Counted from the first letter of the stretch, positions 46,032 to 55,687 are shown. The stretch is 64,000 nt of DNA from Bacteroidota bacterium (GCA_015222055.1 JADFUR010000002.1:1-64000), one strand, 5' to 3'. Numbers and translations are program-made. Notes: a model not told the origin generated them from the letters alone.

Positions 46032-47999
46032 ATGAAATCTCAATTTTTTATAAAAAAAGACAAAAATACTATTAAAAATAAATGTCATGAGCTATTAAAA
46101 AAGTGCAAAATTTTTCTTGAGAAAAAGGATGTGCAATTAATACGAATGGCTTTAGATATTGCAATTGACACTCATACAGACACAAAGAGTGGAAAGGGAG
46201 AAACATATATTTTTCATTTAATTTCAGTTGCACAAATAGCGGTTGAGGAAATGGGGCTTTCTACAACATCAATTATTTGCTCATTATTATATGATGTTGT
46301 GAAATTGAAAAATGTATCTATTGAAGAGATAGAAGAAAAATTTGGTAAATCTGTGTCGTATATAATAAAGGGATTAGTTAAAGTTTCTGAATTAAATACT
46401 GAAAAAATTCCTTTACAATCAGAAAATTTTATTTCAATTTTATTATCAATTGCCGATGATGTTAGGGTAGTGCTAATTGAACTTGCAAATAATTTTAATT
46501 GCATAAGAAATTTTGAGTCATATTCTGAAAAGGAACAAAAACAGATTTTGATTGAGACCGTTAATCTTTATGCACCAATTGCTCACCGTTTAGGTTTGTA
46601 CAATATTAAGACCGAGATGGAAGATTTATCAATGAAATATACAGAACCGGATATTTACCAAACGATTCAAACAAAATTAATTGAGACCAAACAAAAGAGA
46701 GAACTATATATTAATAAATTTATTGAACCAATTGCTATAGAATTGAAGCAGTTAGGATTTGATTGTGAAATAAAAGGTCGTTCTAAATCTGTTCATTCAA
46801 TATGGAAAAAAATGCAGAAACAAGAAGTTCCTTTTGAGGAGGTTTATGATATTTTTGCAATTAGAATAATAATTAATAATAGTAAAGACGAGAAAGCTGA
46901 TTGTTGGAATATTTATTCAATAATTACAAATTATTACCAGCCAAATACCGATAGATTGCGTGATTGGATAACTGTTCCGAAAGGAAATGGCTATGAATCG
47001 TTGCATACAACAGTTGAGGGTAGTGTAAATAAATGGATTGAAATACAGATAAGAACAAAAAGAATGGATGAAGTAGCAGAGAAAGGTCTTGCTGCACATT
47101 GGAAATATAAAGAAGCGTCAAAAAATCAAGTCCACGATAATTGGCTTAAAAAAGTAAGAGAAGTAATTGAAAATCCAACTGCCAAAGGATTATATGATGT
47201 TGATAAAGCTGATAAATATTCATCTGATGTTTATGTTTTTACACCAAATGGAGATATTAAAAAATTAAGATCTGGGGCAACTGTGCTTGATTTCGCATAT
47301 TCTGTTCATTCAAATGTTGGAGATACCTGCACAGGAGCAAAAGTTAACGATAAAATTGTTCCAATTAAACAAGTATTAGCTAATGGTGATAGAGTTGAAA
47401 TTTTAACATCAAAAAATCAAAAACCAAAACTTGACTGGTTGTCTTTTGTTATTTCACCGCGAGCAAAAAACAAAATTAATCGTGCCATAAACGAGATACA
47501 ATATCGTGATGCAGAGGAAGGAAAAGATATTTTAAAACGTAAATTAAAACAATTAAAAGTAGAATTTAATGATGAGAATGTTTTTAAATTAGTTACTCAT
47601 TTTAAATTTAAAAAAATTCTTGAGTTATATCAAAATGTTGGGAATGGTAAAATTGATTTTATTCAGATAAAAGAATTTTTTACTATTTTAGAAAAAGAAG
47701 AGAAAAAAAAACTAGAGAAAAAAAACACAGAAAAGAAAGATCAACAAAGAGAATCGTTTGATAAATATTTATTTTCAGATAAGGATCTTGACAAAATTGA
47801 TTTTTCTATCGCAAATTGCTGTAAACCAAAATCTGGCGAAAAAATTTTCGGATTTGTTACTGTAGACAAAGGAATTACAATTCATAAAACAAGTTGTCCT
47901 AATGCATCATATATGATTAAAAATTTTCCTTATAGAGTGATTAAAATAAAGTGGTCAAAAAAAGAAAAGAATAATATTGAGCTTATTAATAAAGAATAA
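46032..47999 (+). CDS. relA: RelA-like (p)ppGpp synthetase with a degenerate hydrolase domain
   Basis: This 655-residue RSH protein has an N-terminal HD-fold region in which key hydrolase residues are lost: the HD pair reads Y87-D88 (LLYDVVKLKN instead of HDVVEDT) and the ADRLHN motif reads ANNFNC. H62 remains. The synthetase domain looks intact (GRSKSVHSIWKKM, VYDIFAIRI, GNGYESLHTTV, EIQIRT, GLAAHWKYKE). A TGS domain (VYVFTPNGDIKKLRSGATVLDFAYSVHS) and a zinc-finger-type CC segment (ANCCKPKSGEKIFGF) follow, but the chain ends without a full ACT domain. It probably makes ppGpp on starved ribosomes and cannot degrade it. A separate SpoT-like hydrolase must exist elsewhere. Confidence 0.88.
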   Translation: MKSQFFIKKDKNTIKNKCHELLKKCKIFLEKKDVQLIRMALDIAIDTHTDTKSGKGETYIFHLISVAQIAVEEMGLSTTSIICSLLYDVVKLKNVSIEEIEEKFGKSVSYIIKGLVKVSELNTEKIPLQSENFISILLSIADDVRVVLIELANNFNCIRNFESYSEKEQKQILIETVNLYAPIAHRLGLYNIKTEMEDLSMKYTEPDIYQTIQTKLIETKQKRELYINKFIEPIAIELKQLGFDCEIKGRSKSVHSIWKKMQKQEVPFEEVYDIFAIRIIINNSKDEKADCWNIYSIITNYYQPNTDRLRDWITVPKGNGYESLHTTVEGSVNKWIEIQIRTKRMDEVAEKGLAAHWKYKEASKNQVHDNWLKKVREVIENPTAKGLYDVDKADKYSSDVYVFTPNGDIKKLRSGATVLDFAYSVHSNVGDTCTGAKVNDKIVPIKQVLANGDRVEILTSKNQKPKLDWLSFVISPRAKNKINRAINEIQYRDAEEGKDILKRKLKQLKVEFNDENVFKLVTHFKFKKILELYQNVGNGKIDFIQIKEFFTILEKEEKKKLEKKNTEKKDQQRESFDKYLFSDKDLDKIDFSIANCCKPKSGEKIFGFVTVDKGITIHKTSCPNASYMIKNFPYRVIKIKWSKKEKNNIELINKE

Positions 48000-48057
48000 T
48001 ATTTTGATCTTATTTTTAATTAAAATCGTATAAGACAAAAAAATTGATAATTTTTTT

Positions 48058-48065
48058 TAAATTTG
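48058..48065 (+). promoter_or_regulatory. Candidate -7 box of the hemerythrin sensor gene
   Basis: TAAATTTG matches TAnnTTTG exactly, 39 bases before the ATG at 48105. No TTG at the correct -33 spacing. Confidence 0.4.
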
Positions 48066-48104
48066 AGCTAAAATTGTAAACACATAGAACTTATAAATTA
48101 TAAT

Positions 48105-51038
48105 ATGAAGATGAAAAATAATATTAGTGCAAAGATGTTGTTTTTTATAATAATTCCGTCAATTATTATATATGGTGCATCAATTGGATATATAAGTATT
48201 ACTTCTCAAAAAACAGGATATCAAGATGCCATAGATATAGTAAAAACGGTTGATAAAGAGTATGCTTCAAAAATTGAAGCACGATTAAATACTCACATGG
48301 CAAAAGTAAAAACTTTAGCACAATCATTTAAAAAATATAGTGCTATTTCTTTAGAGCAGCGAAAACAGATATATCCGGATATGTATGAAAGTGTTTTTGA
48401 AGCTAATCCTGATTTCATTAGTTTATGGGATAGTTGGGAACTAAGTAATATTGACAGTACATATGATAAACCTTTTGGAAGATATGTTTATGAGTTTTAT
48501 CGTGAGGGAGGCGAGATTAATAAAAAATTTAGCTATAGAAGTATGGACGGAGATCCTGCAGATTATGCCAGAATAAAGGAAATAGGAAAAGATGCAATTG
48601 AAGAGCCTTATTATTATTCATATACAGGAAAAGAAGAAGACCAAATTTTGGAGACAAGTTTAATTGTTCCAATGCTAGATAATGGTAATTTTATTGGTGT
48701 TGTAGGAGTTGACATATCTCTTGATGTATTTAACGAATTAATTAAAGAGATAAAACCTTTTGATAGAAGCTATGCTTATTTGGTTTCTAATAAAGGTGCT
48801 ATTGTAGCTCACCCAAACATTAGCTATATTGGAAAATCAATGGATAATGTTGAGACTGAGAAGTCTGAAAAATTTGATATCTTAAATAAAATACAAAAAG
48901 GATTAGAGTTTTCATTTACTGAAAAGGACAATAATGAAGATTATTTTTATTCTTTTTATCCCATTAAAGTTGGCGAAACTTTAACTCCATGGTCAATCGC
49001 AATTGCAGTGCCAACAACAGTGATTACAAAACAAGCCAGAAATAATTTCTATGTTTCAATATTTGTTGGCTTATTGGGACTGTTAATTATTGTTTTGATA
49101 ATATGGTATATTTCAAGAAGCATAAGCATTCCGTTAAGAAAAACAACAGATATACTTCAAAAATTAGCTCAAGGTAAAATCAGTCATTCAAATAAATTGA
49201 ACGTAGATTCAAATGATGAACTAGGTGATATGGCTAAATCGGTTAATACATTGATTGAGGGACTAAACAGTACTGCCGAATTTGCACAAGATATAGGAGC
49301 AGGTAAATTAGAAGAAGAATTTAATCTTCTGAGTAATGAAGATGTTCTAGGGACTTCTCTGCTTGAGATGAGAGGTAGCCTGAAACATGCAAAAGAAGAA
49401 GATGAAAAAAGGAAACTTGAAGAAGGAAAACAAAAATGGGTCACAAATGGATTGGCTAAATTAGGTGATGTAATGAGGCAAAATGCAAATAATATTAAAG
49501 AACTTTCTTTTAGTATTATTAGCAATCTTTGTAACTATCTTGATGCAACTCAGGGAGCTTTATATATATTGAATGATAATGACGAAGAGGATATTTATTA
49601 CGAATTAATTTCGGCTATTGCTTACGGTAGAGATAAATTATTGAAAAAGCAATATAGGTCAGGTGAAAGCCTCGTTGGAAGGTGTGCTCATGAACGCATG
49701 ACAATTTACATGACCGATTTGCCTGACGATTATATTAAAATATCTTCAGGTATGGGAACTGCTAATCCAGATTGCGTGTTATTAGTCCCATTATTACTTA
49801 ATAATGATGTTTTTGGTGTTATAGAAATAGCATCATTTGGTAAGTTTGAACCACATCAAATTGAATTTATTGAAAAGGTTGGAGAAAGTATAGCATCCAC
49901 AATTTCAAGTGTAAAAATTAATGCACGAACTGCAAGACTTTTATCTCAATCGCAACAACAAGGTGAGGAATTAGCCGCTCAGGAAGAAGAAATGCGTCAA
50001 AATTTAGAAGAGATGCAGGCAACCCAAGAAGAGGCTTCACGTAAAGAATTTGAAATGCAAGGTTTAATTCATGCCTTAAGTTCTTCATGTTTCACAGTTG
50101 AGTATGATATGAATGGATATATTACTGCTGTTAATGATTCTTATGCCGATTTTATTGGAGTTTCTAAAGACAGAATTAAAGGGGTTCATCATAAAGATGG
50201 TTTTGAATTAAATGAGAATGAATTGAGAAATTATAGTCAGTTTTGTGATGATTTGAAAAATGGCGTTACAAAAAAAGATATAAATAAAGTTTGTTATAAT
50301 GATAAAACTCTATGGTTGTCTGAAACCTATTCTCCAATTTTTGACAAAGAAGATAAAGTTTATAAAGTGTTGAAAATTGCATTTGATATTACAGACTTAA
50401 AATTGAAAGCAGAAGAGCTTGAAAAAAAGGCTGATGAAATAGAAAATGATGAAAATAAATTAATAATAAAAGCTGAAGAATTAGAGTTAGTTAAGCAAGA
50501 ATTGAAGAAAAAGGATCAAGAACAAGAGAAAATAATAACTGATTTGCAAAAAAAACTTGGTGAAATTAATTCTGTTTCATCAAAAAAAACCGAAACAATA
50601 ATTAAGAAAGAAAGAGAAATATTAAAAGAAAAATTGCTTGTTGAATGGAAGAATGATTTAGTAATTGGAATTGATGAACTTGACCAACAACACAAAAAAT
50701 TAGTCGATATTGCAAATCAATTGTTTGTTGCTTTCAAAAAAGAAAAAGGAAAAAAAGAGATTAAAGAAATAATAAAAGGTCTCTCTGATTATGCTTCTTA
50801 TCATTTTTCAACTGAAGAAAATTATTTTAATAAATTCAGTTTTTCTGATACGAAATCACATATTAACGAACATCAAGTATTTATTAAAGAAATTATTAAT
50901 TTTCAAAATGATTTTAATAAGGGTAAAGTAAGATTTCTCGACGATTTTATGACTTTTGTTAAATCATGGATTGTTAATCATTTTACTAATGTTGACAAAA
51001 AATATGTTGATTTATTTATTGAAAATGGACTCTCATAA
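48105..51038 (+). CDS. Cache-HAMP-GAF-PAS-hemerythrin sensor protein
   Basis: This 977-residue protein has domains in this order: a membrane helix (about 8-32), a large extracytoplasmic Cache domain (about 45-300, with GNFIGVVGVDISLDVFNELI), a second helix (about 310-335), HAMP (about 337-390), GAF (about 450-605), a coiled coil rich in Glu/Gln, PAS (about 645-765), a second coiled coil and a C-terminal bacteriohemerythrin domain from 845. The diiron ligands are all present: H863, H900, E904, H919, H923, H959 and D964. No histidine kinase, GGDEF, methyl-accepting or phosphatase domain is present, so the output is unknown. A role in oxygen sensing is an inference from hemerythrin. Confidence 0.88.
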   Translation: MKMKNNISAKMLFFIIIPSIIIYGASIGYISITSQKTGYQDAIDIVKTVDKEYASKIEARLNTHMAKVKTLAQSFKKYSAISLEQRKQIYPDMYESVFEANPDFISLWDSWELSNIDSTYDKPFGRYVYEFYREGGEINKKFSYRSMDGDPADYARIKEIGKDAIEEPYYYSYTGKEEDQILETSLIVPMLDNGNFIGVVGVDISLDVFNELIKEIKPFDRSYAYLVSNKGAIVAHPNISYIGKSMDNVETEKSEKFDILNKIQKGLEFSFTEKDNNEDYFYSFYPIKVGETLTPWSIAIAVPTTVITKQARNNFYVSIFVGLLGLLIIVLIIWYISRSISIPLRKTTDILQKLAQGKISHSNKLNVDSNDELGDMAKSVNTLIEGLNSTAEFAQDIGAGKLEEEFNLLSNEDVLGTSLLEMRGSLKHAKEEDEKRKLEEGKQKWVTNGLAKLGDVMRQNANNIKELSFSIISNLCNYLDATQGALYILNDNDEEDIYYELISAIAYGRDKLLKKQYRSGESLVGRCAHERMTIYMTDLPDDYIKISSGMGTANPDCVLLVPLLLNNDVFGVIEIASFGKFEPHQIEFIEKVGESIASTISSVKINARTARLLSQSQQQGEELAAQEEEMRQNLEEMQATQEEASRKEFEMQGLIHALSSSCFTVEYDMNGYITAVNDSYADFIGVSKDRIKGVHHKDGFELNENELRNYSQFCDDLKNGVTKKDINKVCYNDKTLWLSETYSPIFDKEDKVYKVLKIAFDITDLKLKAEELEKKADEIENDENKLIIKAEELELVKQELKKKDQEQEKIITDLQKKLGEINSVSSKKTETIIKKEREILKEKLLVEWKNDLVIGIDELDQQHKKLVDIANQLFVAFKKEKGKKEIKEIIKGLSDYASYHFSTEENYFNKFSFSDTKSHINEHQVFIKEIINFQNDFNKGKVRFLDDFMTFVKSWIVNHFTNVDKKYVDLFIENGLS

Positions 51039-51055
51039 TATATTTTCATATTAAC

Positions 51056-51081
51056 AAAAAAGGGCTTTAAAGCCCTTTTTT
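51056..51081. terminator. Bidirectional terminator between the sensor and the NadR-type gene
   Basis: AAAAAAGGGCTTT (51056-51068) pairs perfectly with AAAGCCCTTTTTT (51069-51081), with T-runs on both strands. It overlaps the stop codon of the minus-strand gene and serves both convergent genes. Confidence 0.8.
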
Positions 51082-51622
51082 ATTTTAGTTCATTTAAGAA
51101 TTTTAGAGCATTCTCAAATCTTTTTTTACCTACTCCTGATATTATTTTGTAGTTAAAATTATAATTCTCTAATTCCGTTTTATACAAATTGTATAATTCT
51201 TCTCTTTTATCGGGATTTTCTCTAACACCGTCTGGTTTCCATTTAATATCGGTATTGCATAACAAAAATAAATCAATATTGCTTTTTTTAATTTCAATGT
51301 CTAAAAACAAAGGAAATTTATTATAAACCACCTGAAACCAAATTTTTGTAATGATTAAATATGTATCAAAAAAAATGAATTTATTGACGTCACTATAATT
51401 ATTATTAAATTCTTTAATTTGTTTTTCAGAAATTTTAATTAAATCGCCATAGTTATATGGTCGCTTAAGATTTTCAACATATTTGCGTGCATATTCAGGT
51501 ACCCAGACTGTTTTAAAATTTTCAGCGAGATTTTTACTAAGTATTGTTTTGCCTGTTGATTCGGGACCAATTATTACTATTCGCTTAATGCGAGTTCTGT
51601 TTTGTTCATTTCTTTTTTCCAT
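51080..51622 (-). CDS. NadR-type ribosylnicotinamide kinase (AAA P-loop)
   Basis: This 180-residue P-loop kinase resembles the C-terminal kinase domain of NadR. Walker A is G19-P-E-S-T-G-K-T26. The segments VPEYARKYVENLKRPYNYGD and FFDTYLIITKIWFQVVYNK follow the NadR kinase pattern. It should phosphorylate nicotinamide riboside to NMN in NAD salvage. There is no adenylyltransferase or repressor domain, unlike enterobacterial NadR. The start codon overlaps the end of pnuC by 46 bases, so translation is likely coupled, and uptake and phosphorylation go together. Confidence 0.88.
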   Translation of the reverse strand: MEKRNEQNRTRIKRIVIIGPESTGKTILSKNLAENFKTVWVPEYARKYVENLKRPYNYGDLIKISEKQIKEFNNNYSDVNKFIFFDTYLIITKIWFQVVYNKFPLFLDIEIKKSNIDLFLLCNTDIKWKPDGVRENPDKREELYNLYKTELENYNFNYKIISGVGKKRFENALKFLNELK

Positions 51623-52194
51623 TCAAAATAACCTATTATTGCCATAATTGTGTAAAAAATAAACAAGAAACTTGTTGAATAAAGTCCCTTATAAATATAC
51701 AGACCAAGAGAAACTGCATCAACAATTACCCAAATTATCCATTGTTCAATATATTTTTTTGTCAACATCCAAGTAGCAACAATGCTAGCCGATGTTGTAA
51801 AAGAATCCCAATATGGTAAAGGTGAATCTGTATAATTTTTAAGTATAAAAGCCATAAAAACAAACAAAATAAAAGTTGTTAAAATTAGAATGAAACTTAA
51901 TTTTTTTGTTGCTCTAGTAATTTGTATTTGATTCGTCTCTGTATTTTTATTTTTACCATGAAGCCAGTTATGCCAACCATAAATACTTATAAATAGGTAA
52001 TATACCTGTAAACTCATGTCGGCATAAAACTTTGAGTAAAAAAACACATAAATATAAAGTGCTGATGTAATAATACCCACAGGCCAGAGTAAGATATTTT
52101 GTTTTATTGAGAAAACAATATAAATTAATCCGAAAATTGTACCCAAAAATTCAATGTAATGATTTGTAAACCAATTAAGTGTGATTTCTAACAT
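51577..52194 (-). CDS. pnuC: PnuC-family nicotinamide riboside transporter
   Basis: This 205-residue membrane protein has about seven hydrophobic segments and the PnuC hallmarks: LLWPVGIITSALYIYVFFYSKFYADMSLQVYYLFISIYGWHNWLHG near residues 32-80, and the terminal YFEWKKEM. PnuC carries nicotinamide riboside by facilitated diffusion; trapping depends on phosphorylation by NadR-type kinase, whose gene overlaps the end of this one. Some family members carry thiamine or riboflavin, but the neighbour argues for nicotinamide riboside. Confidence 0.9.
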   Translation of the reverse strand: MLEITLNWFTNHYIEFLGTIFGLIYIVFSIKQNILLWPVGIITSALYIYVFFYSKFYADMSLQVYYLFISIYGWHNWLHGKNKNTETNQIQITRATKKLSFILILTTFILFVFMAFILKNYTDSPLPYWDSFTTSASIVATWMLTKKYIEQWIIWVIVDAVSLGLYIYKGLYSTSFLFIFYTIMAIIGYFEWKKEMNKTELALSE

Positions 52195-52215
52195 GAGATG
52201 TGGTCAAGATTTATT

Positions 52216-52250
52216 AACGCTCTTTCGGTTTGAAAATCCAAAAGAGCGTT
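52216..52250. repeat. Hairpin variant of the CTTTCGG repeat upstream of pnuC
   Basis: AACGCTCTTT (52216-52225) pairs with AAAGAGCGTT (52241-52250). It is related to the REP-like family but with changed inner bases. The whole 323-base gap 52195-52517 holds only this hairpin and the two-hairpin element at 52324-52399; no ORF is seen. Confidence 0.55.
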
Positions 52251-52323
52251 ATTCTTAATTTATAATAGTCCACGTATTACAAGAAATACATGAACATTTT
52301 TTAGACACTAATTTCTACTAATC

Positions 52324-52399
52324 TGCTCTTTCGGATTTGTAATCCGAAAGCATTATTATACAGCTTGTTAATTCGGGATTACAAATCCCGAACAGCAGT
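52324..52399. repeat. REP-like element with two hairpins
   Basis: CTTTCGGATT (52328-52337) pairs with AATCCGAAAG (52341-52350); then TTCGGGATT (52372-52380) pairs with AATCCCGAA (52384-52392). The linker CATTATTATACAGCTTGTTA recurs with small changes at the end of the window. Confidence 0.75.
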
Positions 52400-52517
52400 G
52401 TTATCACAAACATGTCAGGTTTTTTCGGAGTAGCCTCATATTTATCACGTTAAAAAATTTTTAATTTCCAATTTCATCATCCATTTATGTGTAAAACCAA
52501 ATCTAAATTTTTAATTC

Positions 52518-54134
52518 CTAATTTTTAATTGTAGTTAGTTTATTTTTGTATAAAGAAGGATTATCTAAAACTTCAACCGCTTTTTTGAAAATTGGATTAA
52601 TTTGATTTATCATTTCATAATATTCACTAGTTCCCCACAAACTACTGGCAATTAGTGCTTTTAGTTGCACCTTAATAATATCTTTAGAGATGTTTAATTC
52701 TTCTTCGTTTTCATCTACACCTTCTTTTTTAGCAAATTTTATAAATTTGTTTAATTTATTTTCATCAAATTCATATTCATTTTTAAACACTGTAAAGTCA
52801 GTGTATTGTTTTGATAATTTTTTTCTATTATCGTCAACATATTTGTAAACAAATTTATTAAGAATTCCTTTTCTCCATAAATCAGTATAATAATCAGTGA
52901 TTTTAGTTGTGTCAATAGAAACAAAAATATCTGGCATAATACCTCCGCCACCATATACATTCCTTTGCTTAATTAGAGTTTGATATTTCAGAGAATCCGG
53001 AAAATGAATACTGTCTTGATTTGTTAGCTCTCCATTATTATATCTGTTTATTAAATCCATTCGGTATTCTTTTAGTCCGTTCTTATATGATTTCTGGATA
53101 CACCTACCGGTTGGAGTGTAATAATGAGCAATTGTTAAACGAATCATTGAACCATCGGGTAGAGGATATTGTCTTTGTACTAAACCTTTACCAAACGAAC
53201 GTCTGCCAACCACAACACCTCTGTCCCAATCTTGAATAGCACCGGAAAGAATTTCACTTGCAGATGCTGAACCTTCGTCAACCATAACAACTAATTTGCC
53301 TTCTTCAAAATCACCTTTTTTTGTAGATTTATACTCTTCTTTAGGATTATTTATTCCATTAGTATAAACCACCATCTTATTATCGTCTAAAAACTCATCA
53401 GCCAGTTTAATAGCTGTTCTCATATATCCACCACCGTTATTTGTTAAGTCGAGAATAATTTTTTTTACGTTTTTTTCTTTAAGTTTCTTAAAAGCTTTTT
53501 TGTATTCATCCATGCTTGTTGCAGCAAAACGGCTTAGTTTAATATAACCAATATCATCGCTAACCATATAAGAAGCATCAAGACTAAAGATTGGAATTTT
53601 ATTGCGAGTAATAATAAAGTCAAGTATTTTTTTTACACCTTTTCGTTTTATCCCTAGTGTAACTTTTGATCCTTTTTTACCTCTAAGTAATTTAAATACT
53701 TGTGAATTTTTAATTCCTACACCGGCAATGTTTTCCCCATCAACAGAAAGAATTCTGTCGCCCGCAATAATACCTACTTTTTTTGAAGGTCCTCCTGATA
53801 TTGGAGATACTACTAATAATGTGTCGTTAAAAATATTAAACTGAACACCAATACCATCAAAACTTCCTTGTAAAGGCTCATTCATTTCTTTTACTTCTTT
53901 TGCACTAATATATATTGAATGAGGATCTAAATTCTTTAAAATTTGTACAATAGCATCATCAACTAATTTTTGTTGATTTACTGTATCAACATAAAAAGTT
54001 TTAACTAATCCCATAACACGACTGAATTTATATATACCATCGTTAAATGTTTGAGAATGGCTAGTTTGAGATAATGTAAGTAATAATAATATTATTATTA
54101 GATTATTGATAAAAAGGTGATTAATTTTTTTCAT
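52518..54134 (-). CDS. S41 C-terminal processing protease
   Basis: This 538-residue exported protease has a signal peptide (about 1-28, SQTSHSQTF), a PDZ domain (about 85-175, GIGVQFNIFNDTLLVVSPISGGPSKKVGII) and the S41 catalytic domain with S291 (EGSASASEIL) and K316 (SFGKGLVQRQYPL), spaced by 25 as in other Ctp enzymes. Such proteases trim or degrade envelope proteins with loose C-termini. The C-terminal part after 400 is helical and extended, typical of the Bacteroidota form. It is followed by REP-like repeats and is on the same strand as the nucleotidase gene. Confidence 0.94.
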   Translation of the reverse strand: MKKINHLFINNLIIILLLLTLSQTSHSQTFNDGIYKFSRVMGLVKTFYVDTVNQQKLVDDAIVQILKNLDPHSIYISAKEVKEMNEPLQGSFDGIGVQFNIFNDTLLVVSPISGGPSKKVGIIAGDRILSVDGENIAGVGIKNSQVFKLLRGKKGSKVTLGIKRKGVKKILDFIITRNKIPIFSLDASYMVSDDIGYIKLSRFAATSMDEYKKAFKKLKEKNVKKIILDLTNNGGGYMRTAIKLADEFLDDNKMVVYTNGINNPKEEYKSTKKGDFEEGKLVVMVDEGSASASEILSGAIQDWDRGVVVGRRSFGKGLVQRQYPLPDGSMIRLTIAHYYTPTGRCIQKSYKNGLKEYRMDLINRYNNGELTNQDSIHFPDSLKYQTLIKQRNVYGGGGIMPDIFVSIDTTKITDYYTDLWRKGILNKFVYKYVDDNRKKLSKQYTDFTVFKNEYEFDENKLNKFIKFAKKEGVDENEEELNISKDIIKVQLKALIASSLWGTSEYYEMINQINPIFKKAVEVLDNPSLYKNKLTTIKN

Positions 54135-54160
54135 CTCTATATTTTTTTATATAATTTGCT

Positions 54161-54168
54161 CAAAGGTA
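54161..54168 (-). promoter_or_regulatory. Candidate -7 box of the S41 protease gene
   Basis: On the minus strand the sequence reads TACCTTTG, a match to TAnnTTTG, 27 bases from the start codon. No clear -33 element. Confidence 0.4.
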
Positions 54169-54214
54169 TTAATAAAAGTTGAATTTTTTTCGCCTAAAAA
54201 TTTGTTTAATCTTA

Positions 54215-55687
54215 CTATTTAATCTTTTTTAAATTAATTATTCTTGATTCAATTTTTGGATTTATAATTTTTAATTTTTCACAATAATTTATTAGTATGT
54301 CAACGCCCTTTGTGCCTTTTTCTTGTGTGATAAGTATTCTATTTTTTGGTATTGTTTTAAATCCTTCTCCTCCTTTAATAAGGTAGTTTGATATTGCAAC
54401 AGTATATTCTTTGTTATCATAAATAGATTTATTGTTAATATTTATTGACACTAATTTATTATTAATATATTTATAATTGGCACCCGATATTTGTAAAAAG
54501 CTGTTTCTTATATTTTTTGTAAGGCTGTTTTGAATATATTCGTAAAGCATTTTTCCTGATAATTTAACAAGGCATATTTTATTCCCAAAAGGCAATAGTG
54601 AATAAGCATCTTTAAGAGTAATTAATCCTTTGTCAACATTTGCACGAATACCGGCTCCATTAATTATTGCAATGTCGCAATTGTAATAGTCACGAAAAGC
54701 ATCTGTGATTAAATTACCTACTTTTGTTTCTTTATATAAATTGTTCTTAACTTTTAAGTCACATAATAATTTGCCAATTGGTTTAGAGAGTTCTTCATTT
54801 AATTTATTTTTATATTTTTCTTGTAGAATGGCGAGTTCCTTGTTTTCTGCAACTAAAGAATCTAATGCATGTACTTTTACAGATAAATCAATTTCATCAT
54901 CAATTTTATTTAAATCAACTCTCACTACAGAACCCATATTTCCACATGGAGAAATAATAGGACGATTATGAACATAATAAATATTGCTTCTGTTTTCATA
55001 TTGCTCCTCAGTAAATATTGCATTTATTTGAGGAAACTCATTAAGAAGTTTTTCGTTTATTTTTAGTGCAGTTTGTGTAAGTGCAATAATAATATCAGGG
55101 TTTTCATTTTTTATTTTTAGCAAAGAATTTTTACAAGATTCAAATAAATCTTCTTGAATAATTTTACCATCTTGTTTTGTGGTATTCATTTTGTCGGTTA
55201 ATCCAATAAAACATATTTTTAATCCGGCTTTTTGTTTAATTATATAAGTGGGTAAATTATGAAATGCATTGTTCTTGTTATCTTTTAAGTTGGACGAAAA
55301 CCATCTAAAGTTTGAAGAATCAACCAACTGTTTTGTAATGTTTGAGCCAAAATCAAAGTCGTGCTGTCCAAAATTAGCTATATCTATTGGTATTAAGTTA
55401 AAAGCTTCAATCATTGGGAACCCGTGATATAATCCACCAAACAATGTTCCTCCTGCAAGGTCTCCTCCAAAAACAATAATTGTTTCACGATTTTCTCTTT
55501 TTACTTTTTCAACAATTGTTTTTAATCTTGCTACACCACCTCTTTCACCAAAATTATCTTTAACAGGATAAATTTGATGAGCATCATTAAAATATAATAT
55601 TGTTGCATATTCTTTTTCTTTATGTGAACAATTTGAAAAAAATATAATTAATGAAAGGCTGAATATGATAAAGATTATTTTTTTCAT
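54215..55687 (-). CDS. 5'-nucleotidase/UshA-like metallophosphoesterase, likely lipoprotein
   Basis: From the ATG at 55687 this gives 490 residues. The N-terminus is a lipoprotein-like signal (FFSNCSHKEK, Cys20, with an unusual Asn at -1). Metallophosphatase motifs: LYFNDAHQIYP (36-41 region), VFGGDLAGG (about 72-80) and NFGQHDFDFG (106-114). The last has Gln where the family has Asn (GNHD/E). The C-terminal nucleotidase domain is typical (VGNLITDAFRDYYNCDIAIINGAGIR; LPFGNKICLVKLSG). The family hydrolyses nucleotides or UDP-sugars in the envelope. The longer start at 55726 would add 13 residues that include part of a repeat and is rejected. Confidence 0.85.
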   Translation of the reverse strand: MKKIIFIIFSLSLIIFFSNCSHKEKEYATILYFNDAHQIYPVKDNFGERGGVARLKTIVEKVKRENRETIIVFGGDLAGGTLFGGLYHGFPMIEAFNLIPIDIANFGQHDFDFGSNITKQLVDSSNFRWFSSNLKDNKNNAFHNLPTYIIKQKAGLKICFIGLTDKMNTTKQDGKIIQEDLFESCKNSLLKIKNENPDIIIALTQTALKINEKLLNEFPQINAIFTEEQYENRSNIYYVHNRPIISPCGNMGSVVRVDLNKIDDEIDLSVKVHALDSLVAENKELAILQEKYKNKLNEELSKPIGKLLCDLKVKNNLYKETKVGNLITDAFRDYYNCDIAIINGAGIRANVDKGLITLKDAYSLLPFGNKICLVKLSGKMLYEYIQNSLTKNIRNSFLQISGANYKYINNKLVSININNKSIYDNKEYTVAISNYLIKGGEGFKTIPKNRILITQEKGTKGVDILINYCEKLKIINPKIESRIINLKKIK

